64,000 nt of DNA, taken from positions 1,674,001 to 1,738,000 of the forward strand of contig NZ_CP103288.1 in NCBI RefSeq assembly GCF_024758005.1, written 5' to 3'. A program made the position numbers and the translations under genes. Shown in pieces: positions 22,469 to 31,345 of this stretch. The stretch is from Pseudarthrobacter sp. NS4 (GTDB lineage: Bacteria > Actinomycetota > Actinomycetes > Actinomycetales > Micrococcaceae). The notes under the pieces were generated by a model that made no database searches, was not told the origin of the DNA, and worked only from the letters and a program-made list of their open reading frames with translations. Position 1 is the first letter of the stretch, and the number at the start of each line of letters is the position of its first letter.

Positions 22469-23182
22469 CTAACGGCCGCTCCAGCGGTACTCATTCTCCG
22501 GCCGGCCGGGGGTGCCGTACCGCGGCGTACGCGACACGGTGCCCGCGTCAGCAAGATACTCCAGGTACCGGCGTGCAGTAACCCTCGACATCCCCAGCGA
22601 GTCCATCACTTCGGTGGCGGACACAGCGTGCTGTTGCCGCCTGATGAACTCCTGCACGGAACCCAGCGTTGACGCCGAAAGCCCCTTGGGCAGGGGAAGT
22701 TCGGAGGGCGCCCGAAGGCTGGCGAAGGCCTGGTCCACTTCGCTCTGGGATGCGGCCGACTTTCCCGAAGCCGTGCCGGGGCCGGCCAGTTGCTGCCGGA
22801 ACTGTCGGTAGCTCTCCAGCTTGTCTGCGAAGGTGGCATACGTGAACGGCTTGATGAGGTACTGGACCACTCCAATGGCCACGGCGCTGCGTACGATGGC
22901 CAACTCCCTGACGGCAGTGATGGCGATGATGTCGGCCAGGATGCCGGCAGAACGCATTCGCCGGGCAATGTCCAGGCCGTGGAGATCAGGCAGGTTCATA
23001 TCCAAGAGCACCAGCTCCACGGGGTTGCCTGCCGCGGACAACTCGCTGAGCAGCCGAAGCGCGGACTGGCCGTCCGGCGCTGTTCCGGCGAGTTCGAACC
23101 CCTGGAGGCGCCCCACATAGGCTGCATGCGCGGCTGAGGCGATGGCCTCATCTTCAACGACGAGAACCCGGATGTTGCTCAC
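22469..23182 (-). CDS. CitB/DcuR-type response regulator
   Basis: 237 residues. The receiver domain has the acidic pair in VVEDE (9-12), phosphoacceptor D61 in LLLDMNLPD and K111 in YLIKPF. The C-terminal part (about 170-230: SATEVMDSLGMSRVTARRYLEYLADAGTV) is the helix-turn-helix of the CitB family. The pairing with an overlapping CitA-type kinase and the divergent dctA suggests control of C4-dicarboxylate or citrate uptake. Start overlaps the kinase stop by 4 bp. Confidence 0.9.
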   Translation of the reverse strand: MSNIRVLVVEDEAIASAAHAAYVGRLQGFELAGTAPDGQSALRLLSELSAAGNPVELVLLDMNLPDLHGLDIARRMRSAGILADIIAITAVRELAIVRSAVAIGVVQYLIKPFTYATFADKLESYRQFRQQLAGPGTASGKSAASQSEVDQAFASLRAPSELPLPKGLSASTLGSVQEFIRRQQHAVSATEVMDSLGMSRVTARRYLEYLADAGTVSRTPRYGTPGRPENEYRWSGR

Positions 23183-24813
23183 AGTCTGCGCTCCTTCCCT
23201 GGGGATACCGCTGCGGGCAGGAACGCTTCAAACTTGGCACCGCGCCGTCCGTTGATGGTTAATTTACCGCCCAGCCGCTGTACTGCCTGGCGGACCAGGG
23301 CGAGCCCAATGCCCCGTCCGCCCGGCCCCGCGGGCTTTGTACTGTAGCCATGCCGGAAAATGTCCTCCACCGCGTCGGGATCAATTGGGGTACCCGAGTC
23401 GTGGACTGAGATGTCGAGGCCTTCCTCATCGGACTCCACAGTCAACTCCACCCGCCGCGGGGGAGGTCCTTCCGCGGCGGCGTCGATCGCGTTGTCCAGC
23501 AGGTTCCCCAGGATGGTCACCAAATCCTGTACCGGGATGCCTGCCGCGGTGCCCGAGCCCAGGGTGGTGACGTCCAGCTGGACCCCGCGCTCATGGGCTT
23601 CGGCCACTTTGCCCATGACCAGCGCTCCCAGCACCGGCTCGTCCACCGAACTGATCATGTCGTCCGTCAGCTGTTGGCTGAGTTCAAGGTCTTTTGTGGC
23701 GAAGTCCAGGGCCTGCTGGGTGCGGCCCAGCTCCAGCAGCGAGACCATGGTGTGGAGCCGGTTCGCATGTTCGTGGGTCTGCGCCCGCAGCGCGTCGGAA
23801 AGGGTCCGCATCGTTTCCAGCTCGTTGCCCAGGGCTTCGATCTCCGTCCGGTCCCGGAGCGTGGCCACTGTGCCGTACAGCGGCGTCCTGCCGCGGCTGC
23901 CGGCGGTCTCCGGTCCCTTCGCCGGCCCCTGGTTCACCACCAGGACGCGGGACCCGGAGAGAACAATTTCGTCCTTGGCGGTGCGGCCGGACTCGAACAG
24001 GATGCGAAGCTCATCGTCGAGGGGCAATTCGGCCAGCGATGGAGGGCGGGTGGGGTCCTTGCTGCCGGTCTCATTCAGGCCCAGCAGCTCCGCAGCCTGG
24101 TCGTTGTACATCACAACGCTGCCTTTGGTGTCGATGAGGATCAGCCCTTCACGCACTGAATGCAGGACGGACTCGTAATAGGCGAACAGTTGCGCGAGCT
24201 GCTCCGGCCCCCAGCCCCGGGTCACGCGGCGAAGGTACCGTCCCAGCAGCCAAGATGCCAGGGACCCGCCCGCCAGCAGGACAAGCCCGCTGGCGAGCAG
24301 GGCGGGCAGGCGGGCGGCAAAGGCAATATCCACAGTCCCCACAGTGACGCCCACAGCCACCAATGCCTTGACGGTACCGGCGGCGTCCTTGGCGGGAACG
24401 ATGGTCCGTACCGACGGCCCAAGGGTTCCAGCGGTGACTTCGGTAAAGGTCGCACCGTTGAGCGCCGCGTCAATGGAGCCGATGTAAGGGCGCCCGATCT
24501 GCTCAGCGCGGGGATGGGTCCAGCGTGTCCGGTCCGGAGCCATGATGGTGACGAAGTCGACGTCGGCCGCGGCCATGACGTCCTCCGCATAGGGCTGCAG
24601 GATGGACGACGGATCTCCGGAAGCAGCTCCTTCCAGCACAAGGGGGCTGGCGGCAACCGAGGCGGCAATACCGGCCATCCGCAGGCCGGCCTCGTCGTAG
24701 GTGCGGTCGCGGGCGTCGAGGTACGCGGCCGTGCCGACGACGCCGATGAACACCACGACAATCAGCAGGTTCGCCATGAAGAGCCGGCGGGCGATACTCC
24801 AGCGGTGGATCAT
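23179..24813 (-). CDS. CitA/DcuS-type sensor histidine kinase
   Basis: 544 residues from ATG 24813, preceded by gggaggtagag; a longer in-frame start exists but has no site. Membrane protein: TM1 about 14-32, extracellular sensor domain 33-168, TM2 about 170-193, cytoplasmic PAS about 212-325. The kinase core has H347 in the SpoOB-like box AQTHEHANRLHT, N-box GNLLDNAIDAA (N441), and the G-box GGRGIGLALVRQ. Such kinases sense citrate, malate, succinate or fumarate; which one cannot be read. Divergent from dctA. Confidence 0.92.
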   Translation of the reverse strand: MIHRWSIARRLFMANLLIVVVFIGVVGTAAYLDARDRTYDEAGLRMAGIAASVAASPLVLEGAASGDPSSILQPYAEDVMAAADVDFVTIMAPDRTRWTHPRAEQIGRPYIGSIDAALNGATFTEVTAGTLGPSVRTIVPAKDAAGTVKALVAVGVTVGTVDIAFAARLPALLASGLVLLAGGSLASWLLGRYLRRVTRGWGPEQLAQLFAYYESVLHSVREGLILIDTKGSVVMYNDQAAELLGLNETGSKDPTRPPSLAELPLDDELRILFESGRTAKDEIVLSGSRVLVVNQGPAKGPETAGSRGRTPLYGTVATLRDRTEIEALGNELETMRTLSDALRAQTHEHANRLHTMVSLLELGRTQQALDFATKDLELSQQLTDDMISSVDEPVLGALVMGKVAEAHERGVQLDVTTLGSGTAAGIPVQDLVTILGNLLDNAIDAAAEGPPPRRVELTVESDEEGLDISVHDSGTPIDPDAVEDIFRHGYSTKPAGPGGRGIGLALVRQAVQRLGGKLTINGRRGAKFEAFLPAAVSPGKERRL

Positions 24814-24982
24814 CTCTACCTCCCGACGCCCTTTCCAGAGTACATATGAGTGCCACGACCAATATGAACGCAACGGTGAGCTGGGTCACGAGGTACCCAA
24901 TGATGGATATCACACCGGAGGACGTGTTGAGCCCAGAGACTGTGCCGCAGCGTCTATCAGATTATCCATAAGGAGACACATC
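24814..24982. promoter_or_regulatory. divergent promoter region, sensor kinase / dctA
   Basis: 169 bp shared by two divergent transcripts. aaggagacac is the dctA ribosome-binding site. TTGAGC at 24927-24932 and TATCAG at 24955-24960 are 22 bp apart, too far for an ordinary promoter; an activator-dependent promoter is possible. No clear binding site for the response regulator can be picked out. Confidence 0.4.
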
Positions 24983-26329
24983 ATGGCTTCTCAACGAGGA
25001 GAGTCGCTCGACACCGTGAAGACGCGGCGCAAGGGCATCGACAAATCGCACTACCTTTACATCGCCGTCATCGCCGCCGTCATCCTGGGCGCGCTTGTGG
25101 GCCTGATGTTTCCTGAGGTGGGCAAATCCCTCAAGCCACTGGGCGACGGGTTCATCAAGCTCATCAAGATGATGATTGCGCCTATCATCTTCTGCACCAT
25201 CGTCCTGGGTATCGGTTCCATCGCGAAGGCCGCTACGGTCGGCAAGGTCGGCGGACTGGCATTGGGATACTTCGTGCTGATGTCAACCTTCGCACTCGCC
25301 ATCGGCCTGGTGGTTGGCAACCTGATCCACCCCGGCGAGGGCCTGAAGCTGGCGCCGTACGATCCGTCCAAAAAGGCAGAAGTTGACAGCACCGTCTCGT
25401 TCCTCCTCGGGATCATCCCGGGCGACATTCCGGTCCTTCCGACGCTCTTTGCCGCCCTCCTCGTCGGTTTCGCCCTGCAGAAGATGGGCCCGCAGGGCGC
25501 CCCGGTGCTCAAGGCCATCGGCCACGGCCAGGCTGTCGTCTTCCGCATCCTGATCATGATCATGTGGCTTGCCCCCGTGGGCGCCTTCGGTGCCATCGCC
25601 GCCGTCGTGGGCGCGACCGGCTTCCAGGCCATTGTCAGCATGTTCACCCTGATGGCGGCCTTCTACATCACCTGTGCACTGTTTATCGTCATCATCCTGG
25701 GCGGATTGCTGAAGGTTGTGTCCGGAGTCAATATCTTCAAGCTCATGAAGTACCTGGGCCGCGAATACCTGCTGATCTTCTCCACCTCGTCTTCCGAAGC
25801 CGCCCTGCCCCGCCTGATCGCCAAGATGGAACACCTCGGCATTTCCAAGCCGGTTGTTGGCGTCACGGTACCCACCGGCTACTCCTTCAACCTGGACGGC
25901 ACCGCCATCTACCTGACCATGGCGTCCCTCTTCGTGGCCAACGCGATGGGAACCCCGCTGGACCTTGGAGCACAGATTTCGCTCCTGATCTTCATGATCA
26001 TCGCGTCCAAGGGTGCAGCCGGTGTCACCGGTGCCGGCCTGGCAACCCTTGCCGCAGGCCTCCAGGCACACAAGCCGGAACTGCTCGGCGGCGTCGGGAT
26101 GATCGTCGGAATCGACCGTTTCATGTCTGAGGCCCGCGCCCTTACCAACTTCACCGGCAATGCCGTAGCGACCGTCCTGATCGGCACCTGGGTCAAGGAA
26201 ATCGACGGCCGCCAGGTTGTCGACGTGCTCTCCGGGAACTTGCCCTTCGATGAGCAGACCATGACTGCAGGCCACGGCCCGGCAGCCCCGGAGCAGGCAG
26301 AAACCAGGCCTGTCCCGGTCAACGCCTAA
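24983..26329 (+). CDS. dctA: C4-dicarboxylate transporter (DAACS family)
   Basis: 448 residues from ATG 24983 with aaggagacac before it. Inner-membrane symporter for succinate, fumarate, malate and related acids. It has about eight hydrophobic segments and the two re-entrant loops of the family: the Ser-rich STSSSEAALPRL and the GYSFNLDGTAIYL motif, followed by SKGAAGVTGAG. Divergent from the two-component system that probably controls it. The final 30 residues are polar and cytoplasmic. Confidence 0.94.
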   Translation: MASQRGESLDTVKTRRKGIDKSHYLYIAVIAAVILGALVGLMFPEVGKSLKPLGDGFIKLIKMMIAPIIFCTIVLGIGSIAKAATVGKVGGLALGYFVLMSTFALAIGLVVGNLIHPGEGLKLAPYDPSKKAEVDSTVSFLLGIIPGDIPVLPTLFAALLVGFALQKMGPQGAPVLKAIGHGQAVVFRILIMIMWLAPVGAFGAIAAVVGATGFQAIVSMFTLMAAFYITCALFIVIILGGLLKVVSGVNIFKLMKYLGREYLLIFSTSSSEAALPRLIAKMEHLGISKPVVGVTVPTGYSFNLDGTAIYLTMASLFVANAMGTPLDLGAQISLLIFMIIASKGAAGVTGAGLATLAAGLQAHKPELLGGVGMIVGIDRFMSEARALTNFTGNAVATVLIGTWVKEIDGRQVVDVLSGNLPFDEQTMTAGHGPAAPEQAETRPVPVNA

Positions 26330-26342
26330 CCGCGGCAAGCAA

Positions 26343-26388
26343 CAGAACCGCCCCCGCAGCCCTCGCTGCGGGGGCGGTTCTGTATGTT
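26343..26388 (+). terminator. terminator after dctA
   Basis: A 17-bp perfect stem, cagaaccgcccccgcag (26343-26359) and ctgcgggggcggttctg (26366-26382), with a 6-nt loop; only a weak T-tail (tatgtt). Confidence 0.8.
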
Positions 26389-26542
26389 GGGGACGGAAAC
26401 CTTCGACCTCAACTAGAAGGTCAAGGCTCAACATCCGCGAAAAGTCAAGTTCCGTCGATAACCGTGTCGGCCGCTGTAACCTTGGGAGCAAGAAGGAACG
26501 GCGCTGGCCATCCAGCGGCAGGAAATCACCGTCATCGAAAGT
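26389..26542 (+). other. region before parA
   Basis: 154 bp with an imperfect inverted repeat, ccttcgacct (26400-26409) and aggtcaagg (26417-26425). No convincing promoter is visible. Confidence 0.3.
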
Positions 26543-27454
26543 GTGGATAGATACGTGAGCAGCGAACAGGGTTCAGCAACTCTGGAGGGCACGGAATTCG
26601 ACCTGGAAAACGCGGTGATGGGTCCCACGGGGCGCCCATACCGCGAGTTCCCGGAACCCGCGCCGCTGTCCTCCCACGGTCCGGCCCGCGTCATCGCCAT
26701 GGTGAACCAAAAGGGCGGCGTCGGGAAGACCACCTCCACCATCAATCTGGCCGCGGCGCTGGCTGAATACGGCCGCCGCGTGCTCCTGGTCGATTTCGAT
26801 CCCCAGGGTGCGCTGTCCGCAGGCTTCGGCGTCAACCCCCACGAGCTGGACCTCACGGTCTACAACGTGCTGATGGACCGCAAAGTGGACATCCGCGACG
26901 CCATCCACCAGACCGGTGTGGACAACGTGGACCTGCTGCCGGCGAACATCGACCTCTCCGCCGCGGAAGTGCAGCTCGTCAATGAAGTGGCGCGCGAGCA
27001 GGTGCTGGACCGTGCGCTGAAAAAGGTCGAAGACGACTACGACGTAGTCCTCATCGACTGCCAGCCGTCCCTGGGCCTCCTGACCGTCAACGCACTCACC
27101 GCAGCTCACGGAGTGATCATTCCGCTGATTTGCGAGTTCTTCGCACTGCGGGCCGTGGCGCTGCTGGTGGAGACCATCGACAAGGTCCAGGACCGGCTCA
27201 ATCCGCGCCTCCAGGTGGACGGCGTCCTCGCCACCATGTACGACGCCCGTACCCTCCACAGCCGCGAAGTCATTACCCGGCTGGTGGAGGCCTTCGGGGA
27301 CAAGGTTTTCGAAACCGTCATCAAGCGGTCCATCAAATTTGCCGACGCCACCGTCGCTGCGGAACCCATCACCAGTTACGCCGGAAACCACGTGGGCGCC
27401 GATGCATACCGCCGGCTGGCCAAAGAGCTGATCTCGCGCGGCGGCGCACCCTAG
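26543..27454 (+). CDS. ParA/Soj-family ATPase of the scpAB cluster
   Basis: 303 residues from GTG 26543; a GTG at 26555 is equally possible and neither has a strong ribosome-binding site. Deviant Walker A KGGVGKTT (57-64), LLVDFDPQGALS (Walker A') and VVLIDCQPSLGLLTVNAL (Walker B) are present. The first 47 residues are a polar extension. Immediately followed by scpA (7 bp), as Rv1708 is in M. tuberculosis. A role in chromosome or protein positioning is likely; it is not next to a parB, so it is not the main partition ATPase. Confidence 0.88.
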   Translation: MDRYVSSEQGSATLEGTEFDLENAVMGPTGRPYREFPEPAPLSSHGPARVIAMVNQKGGVGKTTSTINLAAALAEYGRRVLLVDFDPQGALSAGFGVNPHELDLTVYNVLMDRKVDIRDAIHQTGVDNVDLLPANIDLSAAEVQLVNEVAREQVLDRALKKVEDDYDVVLIDCQPSLGLLTVNALTAAHGVIIPLICEFFALRAVALLVETIDKVQDRLNPRLQVDGVLATMYDARTLHSREVITRLVEAFGDKVFETVIKRSIKFADATVAAEPITSYAGNHVGADAYRRLAKELISRGGAP

Positions 27455-27461
27455 CCACGCT

Positions 27462-28274
27462 GTGGCGGACTCCAAGCCCGGCTTCGAGGTGCGGCTGGCC
27501 AATTTCACCGGTCCGTTCGACCTCCTTCTGGGGCTGATCGCCAAGCACCAGCTGGACATCACAGAGGTGGCAATAGCCACCGTCACAGATGAATTCATCA
27601 AGTACATCCGCAAGCTGCAAAAGCTCGGCGAGGAATGGGCCCTGGACGAGGCCAGCGAATTCCTGGTGATCGCGGCGACGCTGCTGGACCTCAAAGCCGC
27701 CCGGCTGCTTCCGGCCGGCGAAGTGGAGGATGGCGAGGACATTGCGTTGCTCGAAGCCCGTGACCTCCTCTTCGCGCGGCTTCTCCAGTACAAGGCCTTC
27801 AAGCACGTCGCCGGCATCCTGGGCGAAACCCTTCACCAGGAAGGCCGCCGCTTCCCGCGCCAGGTGGCACTGGAAGAACATTTCGCCGCCATGCTTCCCG
27901 AACTGGTGTGGAAACACACGCCGGAACAGTTCGCCGCCCTTGCCGAGGCGGCGCTTCGGCCCAAAACGCCGCAGCACACGGAAGTGGGGCTGGGCCACCT
28001 GCACGGCAGCAACGTGAGCGTCAAGGAACAGGCTGGGATCCTGGGCCTGCGGCTGCAGCAGGAGTCACCGCTGACCTTCCGCGCGCTGATTTCCGACGCC
28101 GGCTCAACCCTGGTGGTGGTGGCCCGGTTCCTGGCGCTCCTGGAGCTGTTCCGGGACAAGGCTGTTTCCTTTGACCAGCTTTCGCCGCTGGCGGACCTTG
28201 CGGTGCATTGGACGGCCGGCACAGGGGACTGGTCGGCGGAAAACCTGAGCGAGGAATACGAGGTGCAACTGTGA
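27462..28274 (+). CDS. scpA: segregation and condensation protein A
   Basis: 270 residues, GTG start. Kleisin subunit that bridges SMC heads in chromosome condensation. The N-terminal signature FEVRLANFTGPFDLLLGLI (about 8-26) and KHQLDITEVAIATVTDEFI are typical. The C-terminal winged-helix part (FLALLELFRDKAVSFDQLSPLADL) is also present. It overlaps scpB by 4 bp. Confidence 0.95.
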   Translation: MADSKPGFEVRLANFTGPFDLLLGLIAKHQLDITEVAIATVTDEFIKYIRKLQKLGEEWALDEASEFLVIAATLLDLKAARLLPAGEVEDGEDIALLEARDLLFARLLQYKAFKHVAGILGETLHQEGRRFPRQVALEEHFAAMLPELVWKHTPEQFAALAEAALRPKTPQHTEVGLGHLHGSNVSVKEQAGILGLRLQQESPLTFRALISDAGSTLVVVARFLALLELFRDKAVSFDQLSPLADLAVHWTAGTGDWSAENLSEEYEVQL

Positions 28275-28930
28275 ACGGGCGACCGCCGGAAGGCGCAACG
28301 CAGGGAACGGACGTCCATAGCCTGCCCGGCGGGGCCAAGGCTGCCCTCGAGGCGGTGCTGATGGTTTTGGACCAGCCGGCCACCGAGGAAGAGCTGGCTG
28401 CCGGACTTGAGCTGACGGTTGACGTGGTCAAGGCCCTGCTCGCAGAACTCCAGCGCGAGTATAGCGGCTATACTGTTAAAGCCCCGGATAAGGAAATGGC
28501 CAGCACCGCTGGTTTCGGCTCCAGCCCCCGGGGTTTCGAATTGCGGAACATCGCCGGTGGCTGGCGCATCTACTCCCGAGCAGACTTCGCTGACATCGTC
28601 GGCAAGTACGTTCTTGAGGGGCAGACGGCCAGGCTCACCCAGGCGGCATTGGAAACGCTGGCGGTCATCGCGTACCGGCAGCCGGTTTCCCGGGCACGGG
28701 TGTCTGCGATTCGCGGAGTCAATGTTGACTCTGTCGTACGGACACTTGCCCAACGCGGGCTGATCGAGGACGCGGGAACTGATCCCGAGTCCGGCGCCAT
28801 CCTTTACCGGACCACGTCATACTTCCTGGAACGGATGGGTATCAGCTCAGTGGCGGATTTGCCGCAACTGTCCCCGCATCTTCCGGGACTGGAAGGCATC
28901 GCGGAGTTCTACGACGCCGACAGGATGTAG
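28271..28930 (+). CDS. scpB: segregation and condensation protein B
   Basis: 219 residues from GTG 28271 (GTGA overlap with scpA); longer in-frame starts would lie inside scpA. Two winged-helix domains: LEAVLMVLDQPATEEELA (about 27-44) and LTQAALETLAVIAYRQPVSRARVSAIRGVNVDSVVRTL, the ScpB hallmark. Works with ScpA and SMC. Confidence 0.95.
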   Translation: MNGRPPEGATQGTDVHSLPGGAKAALEAVLMVLDQPATEEELAAGLELTVDVVKALLAELQREYSGYTVKAPDKEMASTAGFGSSPRGFELRNIAGGWRIYSRADFADIVGKYVLEGQTARLTQAALETLAVIAYRQPVSRARVSAIRGVNVDSVVRTLAQRGLIEDAGTDPESGAILYRTTSYFLERMGISSVADLPQLSPHLPGLEGIAEFYDADRM

Positions 28931-28993
28931 GCCGGAACTTCCGGCCTGCAAAGAAAATTTATCAGGGCAGAGTATTTCTGCACGGCTGGCTAG

Positions 28994-29011
28994 GGTTGTC
29001 CATGGACAACC
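28994..29011. promoter_or_regulatory. 18-bp perfect palindrome before rluB
   Basis: GGTTGTCCATGGACAACC is identical to its reverse complement. It lies 30 bp before the rluB ATG and just downstream of a -10-like TAGGGT (28991-28996, overlapping). Size and symmetry suggest a dimeric repressor site (LacI- or TetR-like); the binding protein is unknown. Confidence 0.55.
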
Positions 29012-29041
29012 TTTGACAGCCAAAACATTGAAGGACGGGTC

Positions 29042-30232
29042 ATGACACAGGCGGGACGCCAGGGTTCACCACGTAACGGTTCGGGACGCAACAGTTCAGG
29101 ACGAAACACCTCCCAGGGAGGCAACTTTGCCGGCGGCTCCCGCGGCGGGGCAGCCAAACGAGGCTCCGGTTTCAGCGGCGACCGTCCGCACCGGGCGCCC
29201 AAGCCCCGCGAGGAACGCTTTATCGACCCCGACCAGGCCGGCGCGCAGCCGGAACGCGGGGCTTCGGACAAGGCCGCCAAGCCGTCGTCGCGGAAACCGG
29301 CGGCACGCAAGCCCGGTGCGAAGAAAGCACCGGGAACACCAGGTGCCCCCAAGCCCAAAGCGCGGACCGGCGCTCCGGGCGCTGCGGCATCCCGGGCCTT
29401 TGGCAGCGAACGCTTTGGCCAGAACCTTGGCCCCGTCCGCAGGCCCTCCCGTAAGAAGGGTCCCCGCGGTGAGGTGCCCCAGTCGGAACTGCACGACGCC
29501 GACGGCGTTCGCCTGCAGAAAGTCATGGCATCGGCAGGAGTGGCCTCGCGCCGCGTCTGCGAAGAGATGATCGCAGAAGGCCGGGTGGAAGTGGACGGCC
29601 AGGTGGTCACCGAACTCGGTGTCCGCGTGGACCCGCAGACCGCCGTGATCCACGTCGACGGGCTTCGCATCCAGCTGGACGAAAACCTGGTCTACATGGT
29701 GTTCAACAAGCCCAAGGGCGTTGTGTCCACCATGGAGGACCCGGACGGCCGCCCGTGCATCAGCGACTTCCTTAAGAGCAACAAAAACAAGGGTGAACGG
29801 CTCTTCCATGTTGGCCGCCTGGACGTCGCCACCGAAGGCCTGCTGCTGCTGACGAACGACGGCGAACTCGCCAACCGCCTGACGCATCCTTCCTACGAAG
29901 TCCCCAAGACCTACCTGGTGCAGGTCCGCGGCCCGTTCCCGCAGGGGGTGGGCGCCCAGCTCAAGGCGGGCGTCGAACTGGAGGACGGCCTCGCTGCTGT
30001 GGACTCCTTCCGGCTTGTTGATTCCACGCCCGGACACGTCCTGATCGAGGTAGTGCTGCACTCGGGCAAGAACCGCATTGTCCGCCGCATGTTCGACGCC
30101 GTCGGCTTCCCGGTCCAGCGGCTGGTCCGCGTCAAGGTGGGACCCATCGGACTGGGCGACCAGCGGCAGGGCAGCATCCGCAATCTTGGCAAGCAGGAAG
30201 TCGGCCACCTGCTGGCATCCGTAGGGCTCTAA
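29042..30232 (+). CDS. rluB: 23S rRNA pseudouridine synthase with long basic N-terminal extension
   Basis: 396 residues, ATG 29042 with aaggacgg upstream. Residues 1-150 are a disordered, Arg/Lys/Gly/Ser/Pro-rich extension. Residues about 158-205 are an S4 domain (VRLQKVMASAGVASRRVCEEMI). The catalytic RsuA/RluB-type domain follows, with D261 in the GRLDVATEGLLLLTNDGE motif and the NKPKGVVST segment. It isomerises uridine in 23S rRNA (E. coli RluB acts at 2605; the exact site here is not shown). tyrA follows after 3 bp. Confidence 0.92.
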   Translation: MTQAGRQGSPRNGSGRNSSGRNTSQGGNFAGGSRGGAAKRGSGFSGDRPHRAPKPREERFIDPDQAGAQPERGASDKAAKPSSRKPAARKPGAKKAPGTPGAPKPKARTGAPGAAASRAFGSERFGQNLGPVRRPSRKKGPRGEVPQSELHDADGVRLQKVMASAGVASRRVCEEMIAEGRVEVDGQVVTELGVRVDPQTAVIHVDGLRIQLDENLVYMVFNKPKGVVSTMEDPDGRPCISDFLKSNKNKGERLFHVGRLDVATEGLLLLTNDGELANRLTHPSYEVPKTYLVQVRGPFPQGVGAQLKAGVELEDGLAAVDSFRLVDSTPGHVLIEVVLHSGKNRIVRRMFDAVGFPVQRLVRVKVGPIGLGDQRQGSIRNLGKQEVGHLLASVGL

Positions 30233-30235
30233 GGC

Positions 30236-31345
30236 ATGTCCGCCTTCAAAAGCCAGGGCCGCGGCCACCTGGACGGTCCGGTGGTGGTCATCGGTACCGG
30301 GCTCCTCGGGACCAGCATCGGCCTGGGCCTGCGGGGGCGCGGGGTGCCGGTGTTCCTGTCCGACCCTTCGCCCACGAACCAGGCGGTAGCTGTTGACATC
30401 GGCGCCGGCCGGCCGCTGTCCGAGCTGGGCAGCAGCCGGCCGCAGCTGGTGGTGGTCGCTGCGCCGCCGGACGTGACTGCCGACGTTGTGAAGCAGGCGC
30501 TGGCTGACTACCCGGACTCGGTGGTTGTGGATATCGCCAGCGTCAAGGCGGACATCCTCTCCCGGCTCCGCAGCAGCGGCGTGGACCTGTCCCGCTACGT
30601 TGGAACCCATCCGATGGCAGGGCGGGAAAAATCCGGTCCGGTTGCCGCGCGTGGCGAGCTGTTTACCTCCATGCCATGGGTGGTTTGCCCGTCGGAGGAG
30701 ACCTCGGGTGCGGCCCTTCAAACGGCGCGTTCGCTCGGCACCGACCTGGGCGCTGTGGTCTCGCAGTTCACGGCTGAGGAACATGATGAAGCCGTGGCGC
30801 TGGTGTCACACCTCCCGCAGGTGATGTCCTCGCTGCTGGCGAGCAGGCTCCAGGGAACGCCGTTGCATGCGTTGTCCCTGGCCGGCAACGGATTGCGGGA
30901 TGTCACGCGGATCGCCGCCAGCGACCCCACGCTGTGGGTGCAGATCCTGGGCGGAAACGCGGCAAAGGTAGTGGAAATCCTCTACGGCGTGCGGGAGGAC
31001 CTGAACCGTCTGATCGGAACGCTGGAACAGCCTACGGCTCCCGGTGCCAGGCTGGACCTTGCCCAGCTGATCAGCGAGGGCAACGCGGGCCAGGCCCGAA
31101 TTCCGGGCAAGCACGGTGGTCCGCCCCAGGCATATTCCTGGCTCACCGTGCTGGTGGATGACAGGCCCGGACAGATTGCACGGCTGCTGACCGAAATTGG
31201 TGAAGTCGGGGTGAACGTTGAAGACCTGCGGCTCGACCATTCATCCGGACAGAACGTGGGCATGGTGGAATTGTCAGTGTTGCCGAACAAGCACGACCAC
31301 CTGATCGAAGCATTAACCGACCGCGGATGGCGGGTACTTCAGTAA
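30236..31345 (+). CDS. tyrA: prephenate dehydrogenase with ACT domain
   Basis: 369 residues. NAD-binding Rossmann motif VIGTGLLGTSIGLGL (18-32). The segment VGTHPMAGREKSGP carries the family's conserved His, and the helical dimerisation domain follows. C-terminal ACT domain (about 300-369: WLTVLVDDRPGQIARLLTEIGEVGVNVEDLRLDH) points to feedback control by tyrosine. Makes 4-hydroxyphenylpyruvate for tyrosine synthesis. Its stop shares one base with the cmk ATG. Confidence 0.93.
   Translation: MSAFKSQGRGHLDGPVVVIGTGLLGTSIGLGLRGRGVPVFLSDPSPTNQAVAVDIGAGRPLSELGSSRPQLVVVAAPPDVTADVVKQALADYPDSVVVDIASVKADILSRLRSSGVDLSRYVGTHPMAGREKSGPVAARGELFTSMPWVVCPSEETSGAALQTARSLGTDLGAVVSQFTAEEHDEAVALVSHLPQVMSSLLASRLQGTPLHALSLAGNGLRDVTRIAASDPTLWVQILGGNAAKVVEILYGVREDLNRLIGTLEQPTAPGARLDLAQLISEGNAGQARIPGKHGGPPQAYSWLTVLVDDRPGQIARLLTEIGEVGVNVEDLRLDHSSGQNVGMVELSVLPNKHDHLIEALTDRGWRVLQ

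Noticed and set aside
18081..26382. Mobile genomic island
   Set aside because: No integrase, transposase, flanking direct repeats or tRNA target; composition looks like that of the neighbours. Reported only as a synteny break.
29013..29041. TTGACA as -35 for rluB
   Set aside because: A 17-bp spacer would put the -10 on the start codon; the sequence there is not -10-like.
29096..30784. 562-residue antisense open frame opposite rluB and tyrA
   Set aside because: Same reason: both sense genes are clear family members.
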